A stretch of DNA of 64,000 nucleotides from an uncultured Actinomycetes bacterium (GTDB taxonomy: Bacteria > Actinomycetota > Actinomycetes > Nanopelagicales > Nanopelagicaceae), in contig CALEGP010000016.1 of NCBI GenBank assembly GCA_937876245.1, positions 36,284 to 100,283 of the forward strand, written 5' to 3'. The notes under the pieces were generated by a model that searched no databases, was not told the origin of the DNA, and saw only the letters and a list, made by a program, of their open reading frames with translations. Position numbers and translations under genes: made by a program. Shown here in pieces: positions 16,794 to 25,982 of the stretch (positions within the stretch are counted from its first letter, which is position 1; each line of letters begins with the position of its first letter).

Positions 16794-18050
16794 TTAGTTA
16801 AATGTAATTCGATCTTTTTCGTCGATTACAGGCTTGCCGTCAACTACTGAGAACATATCAAATACTCCGCCAGCAGGATCTCCTGCTGCATCGAAGTTCA
16901 TTTGACCCCAAACGCCTTGGTAAGTGATTTTCTTACCTTTTTTAACAGCCTTAACTGCGGCTTTGATTTTCTTGTATGTGTAAGTCTTTCCGGCAGGCCC
17001 ACTTACTGCTCGAAGTCCTTTTGCAAGTGATTTTGCATCAGTCTTTTTTGCGTAAGCAGCTGCAAGACAACCTAGAACTGCAGCGTCAAATGACGATGGA
17101 TCTACGAAAGTTCCGGGAAATTCTGGATAGGCAGCCTTAAATTCAGCCTTCCATGCAGCAGTGTCTGTTCCATTTGGAGCGGTAGAAGAACCACGAACTC
17201 CATTCAAGAAGTTAGCTCCTACTACTTCAATTGAGGCAGCGTTATTAAACGTTTCGTTTACGAAAGTTCGAGTTGCATCCCACTTCTTAGTACGAGCAAG
17301 TGCTGGTGCAACTTTTGCGAATGTCTCTTCGTAATCAGCTATGAACCATGCTTCCGCAGGAATACCTGAAACTAGTTGGTAAGCGTCGGAATCAAAAGTT
17401 GCTGCATTTGGATTCCAAAGCACTGTACGACCAACTTTACCGCCGCCGCTACGCCATTCTGTACGAAAAGCAGCTGCAAGTGCACTTCCGAATGCATCAT
17501 TACGAGCACCAACATTTACACGTGCTGTTTTGCCATAAAGCTTTCCCATCCATGTTGCAATGGCTTTAGCCTGTAGGGCATCTGATGCATAAGTTCTAAA
17601 AAGTGTGTCACCATCTTCAAGTGTCGTTACATCTGGCGAAGAAGCAGCATCTGAAATCATGATAACTTTATTTGGAATTGTTACAGACTGGGCAGCTGCA
17701 ATTGTTGCTCCAGAAGTAAGTGGTCCCACGATTAACTGTGCGCCATTGCTCTTTACAAGCTTTGTAACAGCTTCTACTGCAACGGCAGGCGTGGCTTGAT
17801 CATCTTCCGAACCAACAACGGTGCATGAGCCAACTTTAGCTTTCTTCATTGCAGCATCAACTAACTTAACACCCCAAGAAGCGGCGGCCGACATTCCTGG
17901 TCCATAGCTAGCAAGCCCACCTGTAAGTGGGTGGGTTATGCCAACTTTTAGATCTACTTGTGCAGCGCTTGCCACAGGTGAAGTACTTATGACTGCCGTC
18001 GCGGCTAATGCAGCAATGGCAACCGAAGAGACTCTGCTTTTTAATATCAT
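16794..18050 (-). CDS. Branched-chain amino acid-type ABC transporter substrate-binding protein
   Basis: This 418-residue periplasmic-binding-protein-fold (type 1, Leu/Ile/Val) receptor starts with a signal peptide: basic RVSSV then a hydrophobic run ending about residue 29. The mature start VDLKVGITHPLTGGLASYGPG is the classic LivJ-like opening, followed by VVGSEDDQATPAVAVEAV. Actinobacteria anchor such receptors at the cell surface, though no lipobox Cys is evident here. ATG 18050 has AGGAG upstream. It lies 76 nt downstream of livF on the same strand, far enough for an extra promoter that would raise receptor output. The ligand may be an amino acid, amide or other small polar compound. Confidence 0.9.
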   Translation of the reverse strand: MILKSRVSSVAIAALAATAVISTSPVASAAQVDLKVGITHPLTGGLASYGPGMSAAASWGVKLVDAAMKKAKVGSCTVVGSEDDQATPAVAVEAVTKLVKSNGAQLIVGPLTSGATIAAAQSVTIPNKVIMISDAASSPDVTTLEDGDTLFRTYASDALQAKAIATWMGKLYGKTARVNVGARNDAFGSALAAAFRTEWRSGGGKVGRTVLWNPNAATFDSDAYQLVSGIPAEAWFIADYEETFAKVAPALARTKKWDATRTFVNETFNNAASIEVVGANFLNGVRGSSTAPNGTDTAAWKAEFKAAYPEFPGTFVDPSSFDAAVLGCLAAAYAKKTDAKSLAKGLRAVSGPAGKTYTYKKIKAAVKAVKKGKKITYQGVWGQMNFDAAGDPAGGVFDMFSVVDGKPVIDEKDRITFN

Positions 18051-18126
18051 TGGGCTCCTAATTGAATTTGGCGCCTTTTGGAGGGACGCGGGTGGTTTAG
18101 CCTAACTCGTCGATAAATCTCGCGCA

Positions 18127-18858
18127 CTACTTTTTCCCAAAATAAATTCCCACTATTTCTGGGTCTGAAGCTAATTTCACCCCTTCGCCTTCATGTCTGT
18201 TTCTACCCATGTCTAATACATATCCATATGTTGATATTTCTAGAGCTCGGCGAGCATTTTGCTCCACCATTAAGATTGTCACTCCACTCTTATTAATGCT
18301 TACTAATTCTTCAAAGAGCTGGTCTACCAGGGCCGGAGCTAGACCAGCCGAAGGCTCATCTAGCAATAATAGTTCTGGATAAGACATTAGCGCTCGGGCA
18401 AGCGCAAGCATCTGGCGCTGCCCCCCAGAAAGAGATCCGGCCCGGTCTTTTCGACGTGGAGCTAAATCGGGATACCTCTCAAACATTTCAGTTTTGCGAA
18501 TCTCCAGATTTCGACCCTGGCCATGAATAAAACCAACATCCAAATTTTCCTCAATTGTTAATGCCGAAAAGATATTTTCTATTTGGGGAACATAACCGAT
18601 CCCGACATCAACAAGCTTGTGTGGTTTTATATTTCGGATATCTACTTTTCCATTTTTCCCCATTAAACTTATTTCGCCCTCAGTAACTTTTGCAATTTGG
18701 TAGATCGCCTTAAGAATGGTCGATTTCCCAGCACCATTTGGGCCAACGATTGTAACGATCGATCCAGATGGGACTTCTATGTTTACGCCGTTGAGGATTT
18801 TTACATCTCCATATCCAGCATGAACATCCTTAAATTGAAATAGTGGAGTATTAATCAT
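18127..18858 (-). CDS. livF: ABC transporter ATP-binding protein, LivF type
   Basis: The 243-residue ATPase carries Walker A GPNGAGKSTILK (about residue 39), the signature LSGGQRQMLALARAL and Walker B LLLLDEPSAGLAP. Length and the VEQNARRAL segment after the H-loop region match LivF rather than LivG. ATG 18858 overlaps the end of livG by 4 nt. It forms the ATPase pair for the LivH/LivM channel encoded upstream in the same leftward operon. Confidence 0.93.
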   Translation of the reverse strand: MINTPLFQFKDVHAGYGDVKILNGVNIEVPSGSIVTIVGPNGAGKSTILKAIYQIAKVTEGEISLMGKNGKVDIRNIKPHKLVDVGIGYVPQIENIFSALTIEENLDVGFIHGQGRNLEIRKTEMFERYPDLAPRRKDRAGSLSGGQRQMLALARALMSYPELLLLDEPSAGLAPALVDQLFEELVSINKSGVTILMVEQNARRALEISTYGYVLDMGRNRHEGEGVKLASDPEIVGIYFGKK

Positions 18859-19634
18859 GAACTCTTCTTTCTTGAGCCAAGGTAAGCGTCCACCACTGCA
18901 TCATTGTCGTAAATAGATTCAGGTAGACCCGAAGCGATAACTTCTCCCTGAGCCATAACTACAACTTTGTCAGAAATATTCATCACAGTCTCTAAATCAT
19001 GTTCGACGAGCAAGAAACTTAGGCTATGTTTTGCCCGAATTGCATTTAAGACTGTCAAAAGTTTTTCGACTAATGCCGGGTTAACTCCGGCGAATGGTTC
19101 ATCTAGTAACATTATTTTGGGGTCTGCCATTAGACATCTTGAAAGATCGAGTAGTTTTCTTTGCCCTCCAGAAAGTATTCCAGCAAAAGAATCTGCCAAA
19201 TTTTCCAGTCCGACTTCTTTCAATAAATCCAAAGCCTTCTCTTTGGCGGCATCTTCATATTCTCGGCGAACTTTGGGTGTCATAATTCGCCACAATTTCT
19301 CGCCTGGGTTATTTTGCCCAGCCAGTACGATGTTCTCTAAAACACTCAACCGTTTAATAATTTTCGCGCCCTGAAAGGTTCTGATTAGTCCTAGGTGTGC
19401 AATTTTATGTGGTTTCAATTTTTCAATTGATATGCCCTCTAGTTTTATGCTTCCTGAGTCAGCTGTCAGAGATCCGCTTATCAAGTTAAAAAGTGTTGTT
19501 TTACCGGCTCCATTAGGTCCAATTACAGAGGTAATTGTGCCCTGTTCTACCTCCAATGACGCTCCATGTACTGCCCTGAGCCCGCCAAATGCAATTGATA
19601 CGTTACTAACTTCAAGAATATTTTTTTGGCTCAT
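18855..19634 (-). CDS. livG: ABC transporter ATP-binding protein, LivG type
   Basis: The 259-residue ATPase has Walker A GPNGAGKTTLFNLISG, the signature LSGGQRKLLDLSRCL and Walker B IMLLDEPFAGVNP, and ends with the LivG-like AYLGSRK. It overlaps livM and livF by 4 nt each, so the four transporter genes are translationally coupled. Confidence 0.93.
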   Translation of the reverse strand: MSQKNILEVSNVSIAFGGLRAVHGASLEVEQGTITSVIGPNGAGKTTLFNLISGSLTADSGSIKLEGISIEKLKPHKIAHLGLIRTFQGAKIIKRLSVLENIVLAGQNNPGEKLWRIMTPKVRREYEDAAKEKALDLLKEVGLENLADSFAGILSGGQRKLLDLSRCLMADPKIMLLDEPFAGVNPALVEKLLTVLNAIRAKHSLSFLLVEHDLETVMNISDKVVVMAQGEVIASGLPESIYDNDAVVDAYLGSRKKSS

Positions 19635-20617
19635 TGGTCAAGCACCATTTCTTCGCGCTTGCCAAACATTCCCTGAGGACGCTTAATCATCAAAATAATT
19701 AGGACAAGGCCGATAATAATGATTCGAAGATAGGCGCGCTCTGCTGAGGTAAACCACGTGAAGGGAGGGAATTCGAAGAATCGGGTACCTGCATAAAGAA
19801 ATCCAAAAAATAGCGCTCCAACCGGAACACCTTTAACTCTAGTTGCTCCGCCCATAATTAAAATCATCCAGCCGTAAAAAGTTACTATTGATTGAAAATC
19901 TTCGGGGGCAAGAATCGAAAATTGTAAGCTCCAAAAAATACCGGCAATTCCTCCAATTGCCGAACCAAAAATTAGGGCTTGAAGTCGAAACATGAAAACA
20001 TTTTTACCCAGGGCCGATGGGACGTGATCGTCCTCCCGAGTTGCACGCAAAACTCGAGCCCAGCTGGTCATTTGAGTTCTAGATACAAATAAAAGCAATA
20101 ACCCGGCTGTAGCCCAAACAATTAGCAGCATTGCAAAATCACGATTTACAACATCCCCAAAGATGGGAGAAAATAAATCTTGAATTTTTAGTAAAACTGG
20201 TTCAAAGGTTTTTGTATATGAGGTGAATGCGCCAGACTTGCTTGGAATAGCAAGTGAACCACGAGTTCCTCCTGTGAAATTATCTGAGTTTTGGATTACG
20301 TACCTAACAATTTCAGAGAAAGCGATACTTACAATGGCGAAATAATCGCCTCGAAGTCGAATTGTGGTTAAGCCAAGCAGCGCGCCTCCTAAGGCAGCGA
20401 CAGCAACTCCAGCAAATGCAGCCAGATATAAGTTCCAACCATAAGTAATAACTAAAATTGCGAGGCTGTATGCGGATAGTGCCATCATCCCTACATGGCC
20501 AAAGTTCATCATTCCACCAAGACCGTATTGGATCTGTAGCCCAAGAGCAAAAATGCAGTAAATACCTGCCATGACTAGTACGAAAACCCAGAATCCGGGT
20601 TGCAAAAATGCCTGCAT
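19631..20617 (-). CDS. livM: Branched-chain amino acid-type ABC transporter permease, LivM type
   Basis: The 328-residue membrane protein has about eight to nine hydrophobic spans. The family block YGLGGMMNFGHVGMMALSAY lies near residue 31, and the cytoplasmic coupling loop SRTQMTSWARVLRATREDD near 180-200. It directly follows livH and overlaps livG by 4 nt. With LivH it should form the translocation channel. Confidence 0.92.
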   Translation of the reverse strand: MQAFLQPGFWVFVLVMAGIYCIFALGLQIQYGLGGMMNFGHVGMMALSAYSLAILVITYGWNLYLAAFAGVAVAALGGALLGLTTIRLRGDYFAIVSIAFSEIVRYVIQNSDNFTGGTRGSLAIPSKSGAFTSYTKTFEPVLLKIQDLFSPIFGDVVNRDFAMLLIVWATAGLLLLFVSRTQMTSWARVLRATREDDHVPSALGKNVFMFRLQALIFGSAIGGIAGIFWSLQFSILAPEDFQSIVTFYGWMILIMGGATRVKGVPVGALFFGFLYAGTRFFEFPPFTWFTSAERAYLRIIIIGLVLIILMIKRPQGMFGKREEMVLDQ

Positions 20618-21511
20618 TTAAATACTCCTCGCTTTGTATCCGAGTAGGCCTTCGGGTTTAACCAGAAGCACTAGAGCGAGTGTGGAAAAAGCAACTACTG
20701 GTTTATATGAACTCGGGACGCCGCCGAAAAAAATACTCCATGTCGAAAGTTCCATAACCAGACCGAGAACAAACCCACCCAAGAGAGCTCCGTAGGCATC
20801 GCCTATGGTCCCAAGGACAACCGCGGCAAATATCGGTAATAACAACATCCAACCCATAGTGCTTTCGAAACTTCCTTGCACCATGCCTTGGAATACCCCC
20901 GCTAGCCCGGTTAATAATCCACTTATTAGCCATGTTGCCAAAATAATTCGATCAACATTAACTCCGGCGACAGATGCGAGTGATGGATTATCTGAAAATG
21001 CTCGCATTCCTTTTCCAATTGGGCTTTTGGCAATTAGCAATCCCAAACCTAAAATAGTCGCAGATGCAAAAACAAGGACTACAAGTTGGGCCTGTGCGAT
21101 TTGTGCACCAAGGAACTCAAAAGTTTTGACTTGATCGATATCAAACTTTCGACTACCAACTCCAAAAATTATCAATATCAACTGACGTACGATTAGCGAA
21201 ACGCCAGTAGCCACTAAGAAAAGTGAAAGTGTTCCAGCTTTACTTTTGCGCAGCCCCCGCCAAATTGTAAATTCCAAAATTACACTTATTCCCGCAATTG
21301 TTGCCATCGCTACTAAAATTGCTAATACAAACGGTACATGCTGATCCACACTTAAAAATACAGTAACAAAAGCGCCGAGCGTTAGAAAATCCCCGGCCGC
21401 AAAATTAACTAATTTCAAAACACCGTAAACTAAAGAAACTCCGACCGCAGCTATTGCGAGAATTGATCCTGTTACTAGCCCGTTAAACAGCAGCTGAATA
21501 AAATCAGCCAT
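20618..21511 (-). CDS. livH: Branched-chain amino acid-type ABC transporter permease, LivH type
   Basis: The 297-residue integral membrane protein opens with LLFNGLVTGSILAIAAVGVS and KLVNFAAGDFLTLGAF, the typical LivH start. The coupling segment SPIGKGMRAFSDNPSLASVAG lies near residue 165. ATG 21511 has GGAGAG upstream. It is the first gene of the leftward operon livH-livM-livG-livF followed by the receptor. It lies 73 nt beyond the end of the HtrA-like gene on the same strand, so a promoter in that gap is likely. Confidence 0.92.
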   Translation of the reverse strand: MADFIQLLFNGLVTGSILAIAAVGVSLVYGVLKLVNFAAGDFLTLGAFVTVFLSVDQHVPFVLAILVAMATIAGISVILEFTIWRGLRKSKAGTLSLFLVATGVSLIVRQLILIIFGVGSRKFDIDQVKTFEFLGAQIAQAQLVVLVFASATILGLGLLIAKSPIGKGMRAFSDNPSLASVAGVNVDRIILATWLISGLLTGLAGVFQGMVQGSFESTMGWMLLLPIFAAVVLGTIGDAYGALLGGFVLGLVMELSTWSIFFGGVPSSYKPVVAFSTLALVLLVKPEGLLGYKARSI

Positions 21512-21584
21512 TCAATCTCTCCATTCGGTGAACTTTATAGCCAAGACCGACTAAAAAGAAGGCCGTGTGAGTGATTACATGAGG

Positions 21585-22730
21585 CTAGTCTGAGAGCGTT
21601 GAGCCCAGGGTTACGGTAAAAGTCTTACTTTCTCCGGTTGGTAAAGTGAGAACTATGGTGACTTTGTCCCCAGGTGCGTGAGCTCTAATTCTGACTATGG
21701 CAGATACGTAATCATTGATCCGAACACCGTCGATCGAAGTAATTATTGAACCTGCTGGAATCCCCGCCTTTTCTGCCGCGTCACCGGAAGTCAAGCTTGA
21801 AATTGTTGCACCATTCCCAGTATCAACTGTCTGGTCAAAATAAACTCCAAGTACTGGTCGAGTAGCTTTCCCGGTGTCAATAATTTCATTCATTATTCGA
21901 AGTGCTTGATTCATTGGAATTGCGAAACCTAAACCGATTGAGCCGGTCTGGCCTTGTGTTGAACCAAGAGTGGCTGTAGCAGAGTTAATACCAATCATTC
22001 TTCCAAGCGAATCAGTTAATGGGCCGCCAGAATTTCCTGGATTAATTGCCGCGTCAGTTTGAATAGCATCCACATAGGATTCTGATGACCTGGCGCCACC
22101 ACTGGTAACAACGGGGCGATTTAGTGCAGAAATTATTCCGCTGGTAACTGTATGGTCAAGGCCAAGTGGAGATCCAAATGCGATTACTTGATCTCCAATT
22201 AAAATTGAAGTTGAATCGCCAATCGCGATAACGGGTTGATTTCCTTTAGTAATTTTTAACACTGCAATGTCATAATTTGGTTCGCGACCAACAATTGTTG
22301 CAGCAACTGTCTCGCCATTATCTAATCCAACTTCGATTGTTCCATCACCGCTTGCCGCGCTTTCAATAACATGGTTATTTGTAACGATATAGCTAGAAGT
22401 TGCCGAAGTTCTGAAAATAGATCCTGAACCAGTATCTCTGCCAGTAGAAGTAGTTACATTAATTGTCACAACGGAAGGAGAAACTTGGGAGACGATTGAA
22501 CTAATACTTCCTGCAACTGATCCGGCTGAACCAAGAGTTACCGCGGTTCTAGAAGCTGGACATGAATTGTTTACCGCTGCATAAATTATATGTGTTTTCT
22601 TATTCACGCAGGCATTAACTACGGTCGTACTGAATACACCGGCCGCTGTTGCGACTCCGCCTACAGCCGTAACTCCAAATAAGAAACCTGCTAAAACTTT
22701 TGATACGCCATGGCCCATGATTTTTTTCAT
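21585..22730 (-). CDS. HtrA/DegP-like S1C serine protease with PDZ domain
   Basis: The product is about 381 residues from ATG 22730; an in-frame TTG at 22745 is closer to a purine-rich GAGAGAG and is possible. An N-terminal membrane anchor lies at about residues 12-32. Next come a short Cys-containing module (ACVNKKTH...NNSCPAS), the trypsin-fold protease with His in TNNHVIE, Asp in YDIAVLKI and Ser in NPGNSGGPL, and then a C-terminal PDZ domain (GIPAGSIITSIDGVRI). All catalytic residues are present. Such proteases handle misfolded exported proteins outside the membrane. The Cys module between anchor and protease is unusual for HtrA. Confidence 0.92.
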   Translation of the reverse strand: MKKIMGHGVSKVLAGFLFGVTAVGGVATAAGVFSTTVVNACVNKKTHIIYAAVNNSCPASRTAVTLGSAGSVAGSISSIVSQVSPSVVTINVTTSTGRDTGSGSIFRTSATSSYIVTNNHVIESAASGDGTIEVGLDNGETVAATIVGREPNYDIAVLKITKGNQPVIAIGDSTSILIGDQVIAFGSPLGLDHTVTSGIISALNRPVVTSGGARSSESYVDAIQTDAAINPGNSGGPLTDSLGRMIGINSATATLGSTQGQTGSIGLGFAIPMNQALRIMNEIIDTGKATRPVLGVYFDQTVDTGNGATISSLTSGDAAEKAGIPAGSIITSIDGVRINDYVSAIVRIRAHAPGDKVTIVLTLPTGESKTFTVTLGSTLSD

Positions 22731-22793
22731 AATTGAGTTTAACAACTGCTCTCTCGATGAATCTGTAACCTTATATTAATATTCTCTGAGAAT

Positions 22794-24008
22794 TTAATCT
22801 TCGAAAATCTGCATATTTCGCATAGTTGGACTAGTAAGCATGCCAAGGATGACTATGGCGCTGAATATAGCTAGTGCATATAGGGCGTTCGAGAGTCCAA
22901 TCGCCATAGAAAGTGGCCCCGCAATTGCCAGACCGACTGGACGCAGAAGCATCGAGCCCATCGCATCAAAGGATGAAACCCGTGAAAGTGCTTCTCTTGG
23001 AACTTCTCGAGCCATAGCTGTAGACCAGATGGTGGTCCATAAATCAAGCGTTATCCCCCAAAGAAGGGCGCAAAAAGCAATAAACCAGATCGATTGGGGT
23101 TTAGCCATCGACCACATGTAAAGAGAGATAGAAAAACTAATAACCAGTAAGAAACGAAGCGGGTATTTCAATTTAATTCTCAATCCGATTATCGAGCCGA
23201 TTATTAAACCGATTCCTTCGAAAGTTAAGACAAGTGACCAAGATTTTGCTCCATTAAATTCTTTAAGCGCTATCAGTGGGCCTAACACATTTTCACCAGC
23301 AGCCCAGGCCAAAATTACAAAAGAAAAACCAAAAACACCAACCAAAATCCAACGATAGGAGGTAAATATCTTCCAACCATGAATTAAGTCGTCAAACATT
23401 GAGTTCTCCGTCTCAGAACTCTTTGGTGAAACATGCCTGAAAGAAAAAAGGAATGCTCCGGCGATTACAAATGTTAGGGCATCAATTGCCAGCGCCCAGG
23501 TACTGCCCCAGCCGGCAACGATAATTCCACCAACTGCTGCTCCTAGAATAATCGCGCCATTTGAGAATAGGTTTGTAACTGAATTAGTTTTTTGCAACTG
23601 CTCATCTGGTACCAATGCAGGCAAGACCCCCGACATCGCTGGCCAGAAAATACCCCACATCAACCCAAAATTCACATTGACCACTAATAAAACCCAGATC
23701 GGAACATTGCCTGATGCAAAATAGGCAACTTGAACAAACAAGCCTGCAGCGCCTATGAAATCAGCCAGGGCACATGCTCGAATTCGACCAAATTTATCGG
23801 CTAGAACACCGCCAAATGGGCTCATGATTAACATTGCAACTGTTGTTGATCCCAAAACTAAACCTAGAAGATTGGCATCGCCATTTGGTAAGTGCAAGAT
23901 ACCGAAAGCTAAAGCAATCGGCGACATACCGTTCCCAAAATTGCTAATAAAGCGCGCAATATAGAATCGCTTTATATAGCGGTGGCCGAATAATTCAGTG
24001 AAGCTCAT
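22794..24008 (-). CDS. MFS transporter
   Basis: This 404-residue protein has about twelve hydrophobic spans. The loop 2-3 motif GGVLADKFGRIRAC is characteristic of the major facilitator superfamily, closest in style to the MFS_3/enterobactin-exporter group. The substrate cannot be inferred. ATG 24008 is preceded 6 nt upstream by TATTAT, a near-perfect -10, so the mRNA should be leaderless. It lies 19 nt from the upstream S51-like peptidase gene on the same strand. Confidence 0.9.
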   Translation of the reverse strand: MSFTELFGHRYIKRFYIARFISNFGNGMSPIALAFGILHLPNGDANLLGLVLGSTTVAMLIMSPFGGVLADKFGRIRACALADFIGAAGLFVQVAYFASGNVPIWVLLVVNVNFGLMWGIFWPAMSGVLPALVPDEQLQKTNSVTNLFSNGAIILGAAVGGIIVAGWGSTWALAIDALTFVIAGAFLFSFRHVSPKSSETENSMFDDLIHGWKIFTSYRWILVGVFGFSFVILAWAAGENVLGPLIALKEFNGAKSWSLVLTFEGIGLIIGSIIGLRIKLKYPLRFLLVISFSISLYMWSMAKPQSIWFIAFCALLWGITLDLWTTIWSTAMAREVPREALSRVSSFDAMGSMLLRPVGLAIAGPLSMAIGLSNALYALAIFSAIVILGMLTSPTMRNMQIFED

Positions 24009-24014
24009 TTGAGC

Positions 24015-24020
24015 ATAATA
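24015..24020 (-). promoter_or_regulatory. -10 box of a leaderless promoter for the MFS gene
   Basis: Read on the minus strand, TATTAT is followed by six bases and then the ATG at 24008. This is the best -10 match among the leaderless starts in the window. Confidence 0.6.
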
Positions 24021-24027
24021 CTTCGAC

Positions 24028-24771
24028 CTAGCTAAATATTATTCGCTCGCCTCTGAGATATTTATGGGGTGGGGCTCCGCGCAAAATATGAACGCCACCA
24101 AGACCGTGAACCTCCCAGGTATTTTCACTAAGGCTAGTTGAGCCATCTAACCCAGTAACAAGGGCAGTATTTTCATCGATTCCAATGATTGTGGTGTCCT
24201 GTGGTGCTCGCATAACAATTTTTGCCGCGCTATCTGGAAGCCAGCCAAAAAACTTGTCGTAGTGAGGGATTGGCCTGATGTTAGGAATTAAACCAAAGCC
24301 AGGGATTCCCTCCTCTTTAACTCGAAAGAAATTTGGGATGTCACTGCTCATGGCCATTGCACCTGCGCTGCACCCGGCAAGCGATGCTCCTTCTTGCCAA
24401 CTCGACTTAATTGCATCCCACGCTGGTGATCCCACCAATGTATCCGCTAAATATCCAGGATCTCCTCCGGAAAAATAGATTAAACCGGCACTTTTTATCT
24501 GAGACACATATTTTGGATTAAATGCATCCTCGCGATTGAAGATGGGAAGGAAGTTTTGAACAGTCCCAATTCTTCGAGTTTGCTCTGCGCCCAATTCTTG
24601 CCAATAAGCCAAACGTTTTTTACTCTCTTCACCAGCGGCTGTTGGGATTTGCAGGAAGCGATTTGGTTTTCCATTAGAGATTCCTGAGCGAAGTAGCTCG
24701 GTTTCCAGCTCCTGCATAGCTGGTAAATATTCCCCCGAACCCACAAGGGCCAGGGCTCCTACTTTGGTCAT
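24028..24771 (-). CDS. Peptidase S51 / cyanophycinase-like class I glutamine amidotransferase-fold protein
   Basis: The 247-residue protein shows the nucleophile elbow SLAGCSAGAMAMSS (Ser in GCSAGA, about residue 138) and the preceding IYFSGGDPGYL segment typical of S51 enzymes (dipeptidase E, cyanophycinase). The fold and Ser nucleophile are clear, but whether it cleaves Asp-X dipeptides, cyanophycin-like polymer or something else is not. No signal peptide is visible, so it should be cytoplasmic. Its start codon is only 51 nt from that of the divergent LCP gene. Confidence 0.82.
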   Translation of the reverse strand: MTKVGALALVGSGEYLPAMQELETELLRSGISNGKPNRFLQIPTAAGEESKKRLAYWQELGAEQTRRIGTVQNFLPIFNREDAFNPKYVSQIKSAGLIYFSGGDPGYLADTLVGSPAWDAIKSSWQEGASLAGCSAGAMAMSSDIPNFFRVKEEGIPGFGLIPNIRPIPHYDKFFGWLPDSAAKIVMRAPQDTTIIGIDENTALVTGLDGSTSLSENTWEVHGLGGVHILRGAPPHKYLRGERIIFS

Positions 24772-24809
24772 GTGACTACTTTATATGCCAGCAATCAAAG
24801 CTTTATCGG

Positions 24810-24815
24810 TAGGAT
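24810..24815 (+). promoter_or_regulatory. -10 box of a leaderless promoter for the LCP gene
   Basis: TAGGAT is followed by 7 nt and then ATG 24823. This supports 24823 over the in-frame upstream GTG at 24772. Confidence 0.5.
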
Positions 24816-24822
24816 TCGAGTT

Positions 24823-25962
24823 ATGCGTAAATGGGCCCACAAAATTGCGCTGGCCCTTTCACTTTCCATAGTCATCGCTTCTGGTGCTCTTCACTACTTC
24901 AGTACGACAGCAAGTAAGTCCATTCCAAGGTCAAAAGTTTTGCAGGGTGCAGATCAATCTAAAAATGGCGACACGAATATATTGCTACTTGGTTTAGATA
25001 GCCGCCGTGACAATGACGGCAACCCACTATCTCTGGAACTGACCAAACTTCTTCATGTCGGACCAGCTTCCATCGGTGGCTACAACACCAACACAATGAT
25101 TTTGATCCATTTACCAGCTGATGGGAAGAAGGCCGTAGCGATTTCAATTCCTCGCGACGACTATGTGAGTGTTCCTGGATATGGAATGAAAAAAATCAAA
25201 GAGGCCTATGGTTATGCAAAATATGCCGAAGATTCCAAACTTTACAAGGAGGGAATCCAACAACCCGCCCGGGAACATTTGGCTCGGGAGGCTGGTCGAG
25301 CGGCATCGATTGCTACTGTTTCGCAATTTTTGGATGTCCCAATAGATCACTTCGCTGAGGTTAATCTTCTAGGATTTTATGATTTAGCTAATGCCCTTGG
25401 TGGGATACAGGTTTGTTTAAACAATGCTGTTAATGACAAAAAATATTCGGGGGCAGTTTTCCCGGCAGGGCTGCAAACTATTTCTGGGGTCGATGCTCTT
25501 AAATTTGTTCGCCAGCGCCACGGTCTTCCCAACGGGGATCTGGACCGAACTCATCGCCAGCAGGCATTTATCGCCGGTGTAATAACTAAATTTAGAACTC
25601 AAGGAATCTTCGGTGATATTGGAAAGCTTTCAGCTCTTTTAAAGGTCGCCAAAAAAGACGTTGTCATCGATTCTGGATTTGATGTACTTGGATTCCTGCC
25701 TCAAGCCAAAGCTTTAACGAGCGGGAATATTAAGTTTCATACGCTACCAATTGAGGGTTATGTGATGAGAAATAATCAAAGCGTAAATTTGGTTGATGAA
25801 GTGAAAGTCCGTAAATTTGTTCAGAATCTATTTAATCCGAAACCAAAAAAATCAAAGAATTTGGCCTCGCCAAAACCAAAGCCAAAACCAACTAAGATTA
25901 ACTATGCCAATCTGGCAAACGGAAAGTCTGTTGATGGCGCTGGCATTCCCTGCGTCAACTAA
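24823..25962 (+). CDS. LytR-CpsA-Psr (LCP) family cell-wall glycopolymer ligase
   Basis: The product is 379 residues from ATG 24823. A single N-terminal membrane span (about residues 5-25) is followed by an LCP domain. Its key elements are NILLLGLDSRR, NTMILIHL and ISIPRDDYV, whose Asp and Arg residues bind metal and pyrophosphate, then LDRTHRQQAFI. LCP enzymes transfer glycopolymers from lipid carriers to peptidoglycan on the outer membrane face. The tail is Lys/Pro-rich (KPKPKPT). It is followed 20 nt later by the YdcZ-type transporter gene. Confidence 0.92.
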   Translation: MRKWAHKIALALSLSIVIASGALHYFSTTASKSIPRSKVLQGADQSKNGDTNILLLGLDSRRDNDGNPLSLELTKLLHVGPASIGGYNTNTMILIHLPADGKKAVAISIPRDDYVSVPGYGMKKIKEAYGYAKYAEDSKLYKEGIQQPAREHLAREAGRAASIATVSQFLDVPIDHFAEVNLLGFYDLANALGGIQVCLNNAVNDKKYSGAVFPAGLQTISGVDALKFVRQRHGLPNGDLDRTHRQQAFIAGVITKFRTQGIFGDIGKLSALLKVAKKDVVIDSGFDVLGFLPQAKALTSGNIKFHTLPIEGYVMRNNQSVNLVDEVKVRKFVQNLFNPKPKKSKNLASPKPKPKPTKINYANLANGKSVDGAGIPCVN

Positions 25963-25982
25963 TTAATTAGAACTGAGGAAAT

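Noticed and set aside
18091..18110. DtxR/IdeR iron box (GGTTTAGCCTAAC) upstream of the Liv receptor gene
   Set aside because: Only the central core matches the iron-box consensus and the outer arm does not. It overlaps a plausible -10 of the receptor promoter, and an iron link is not otherwise supported.
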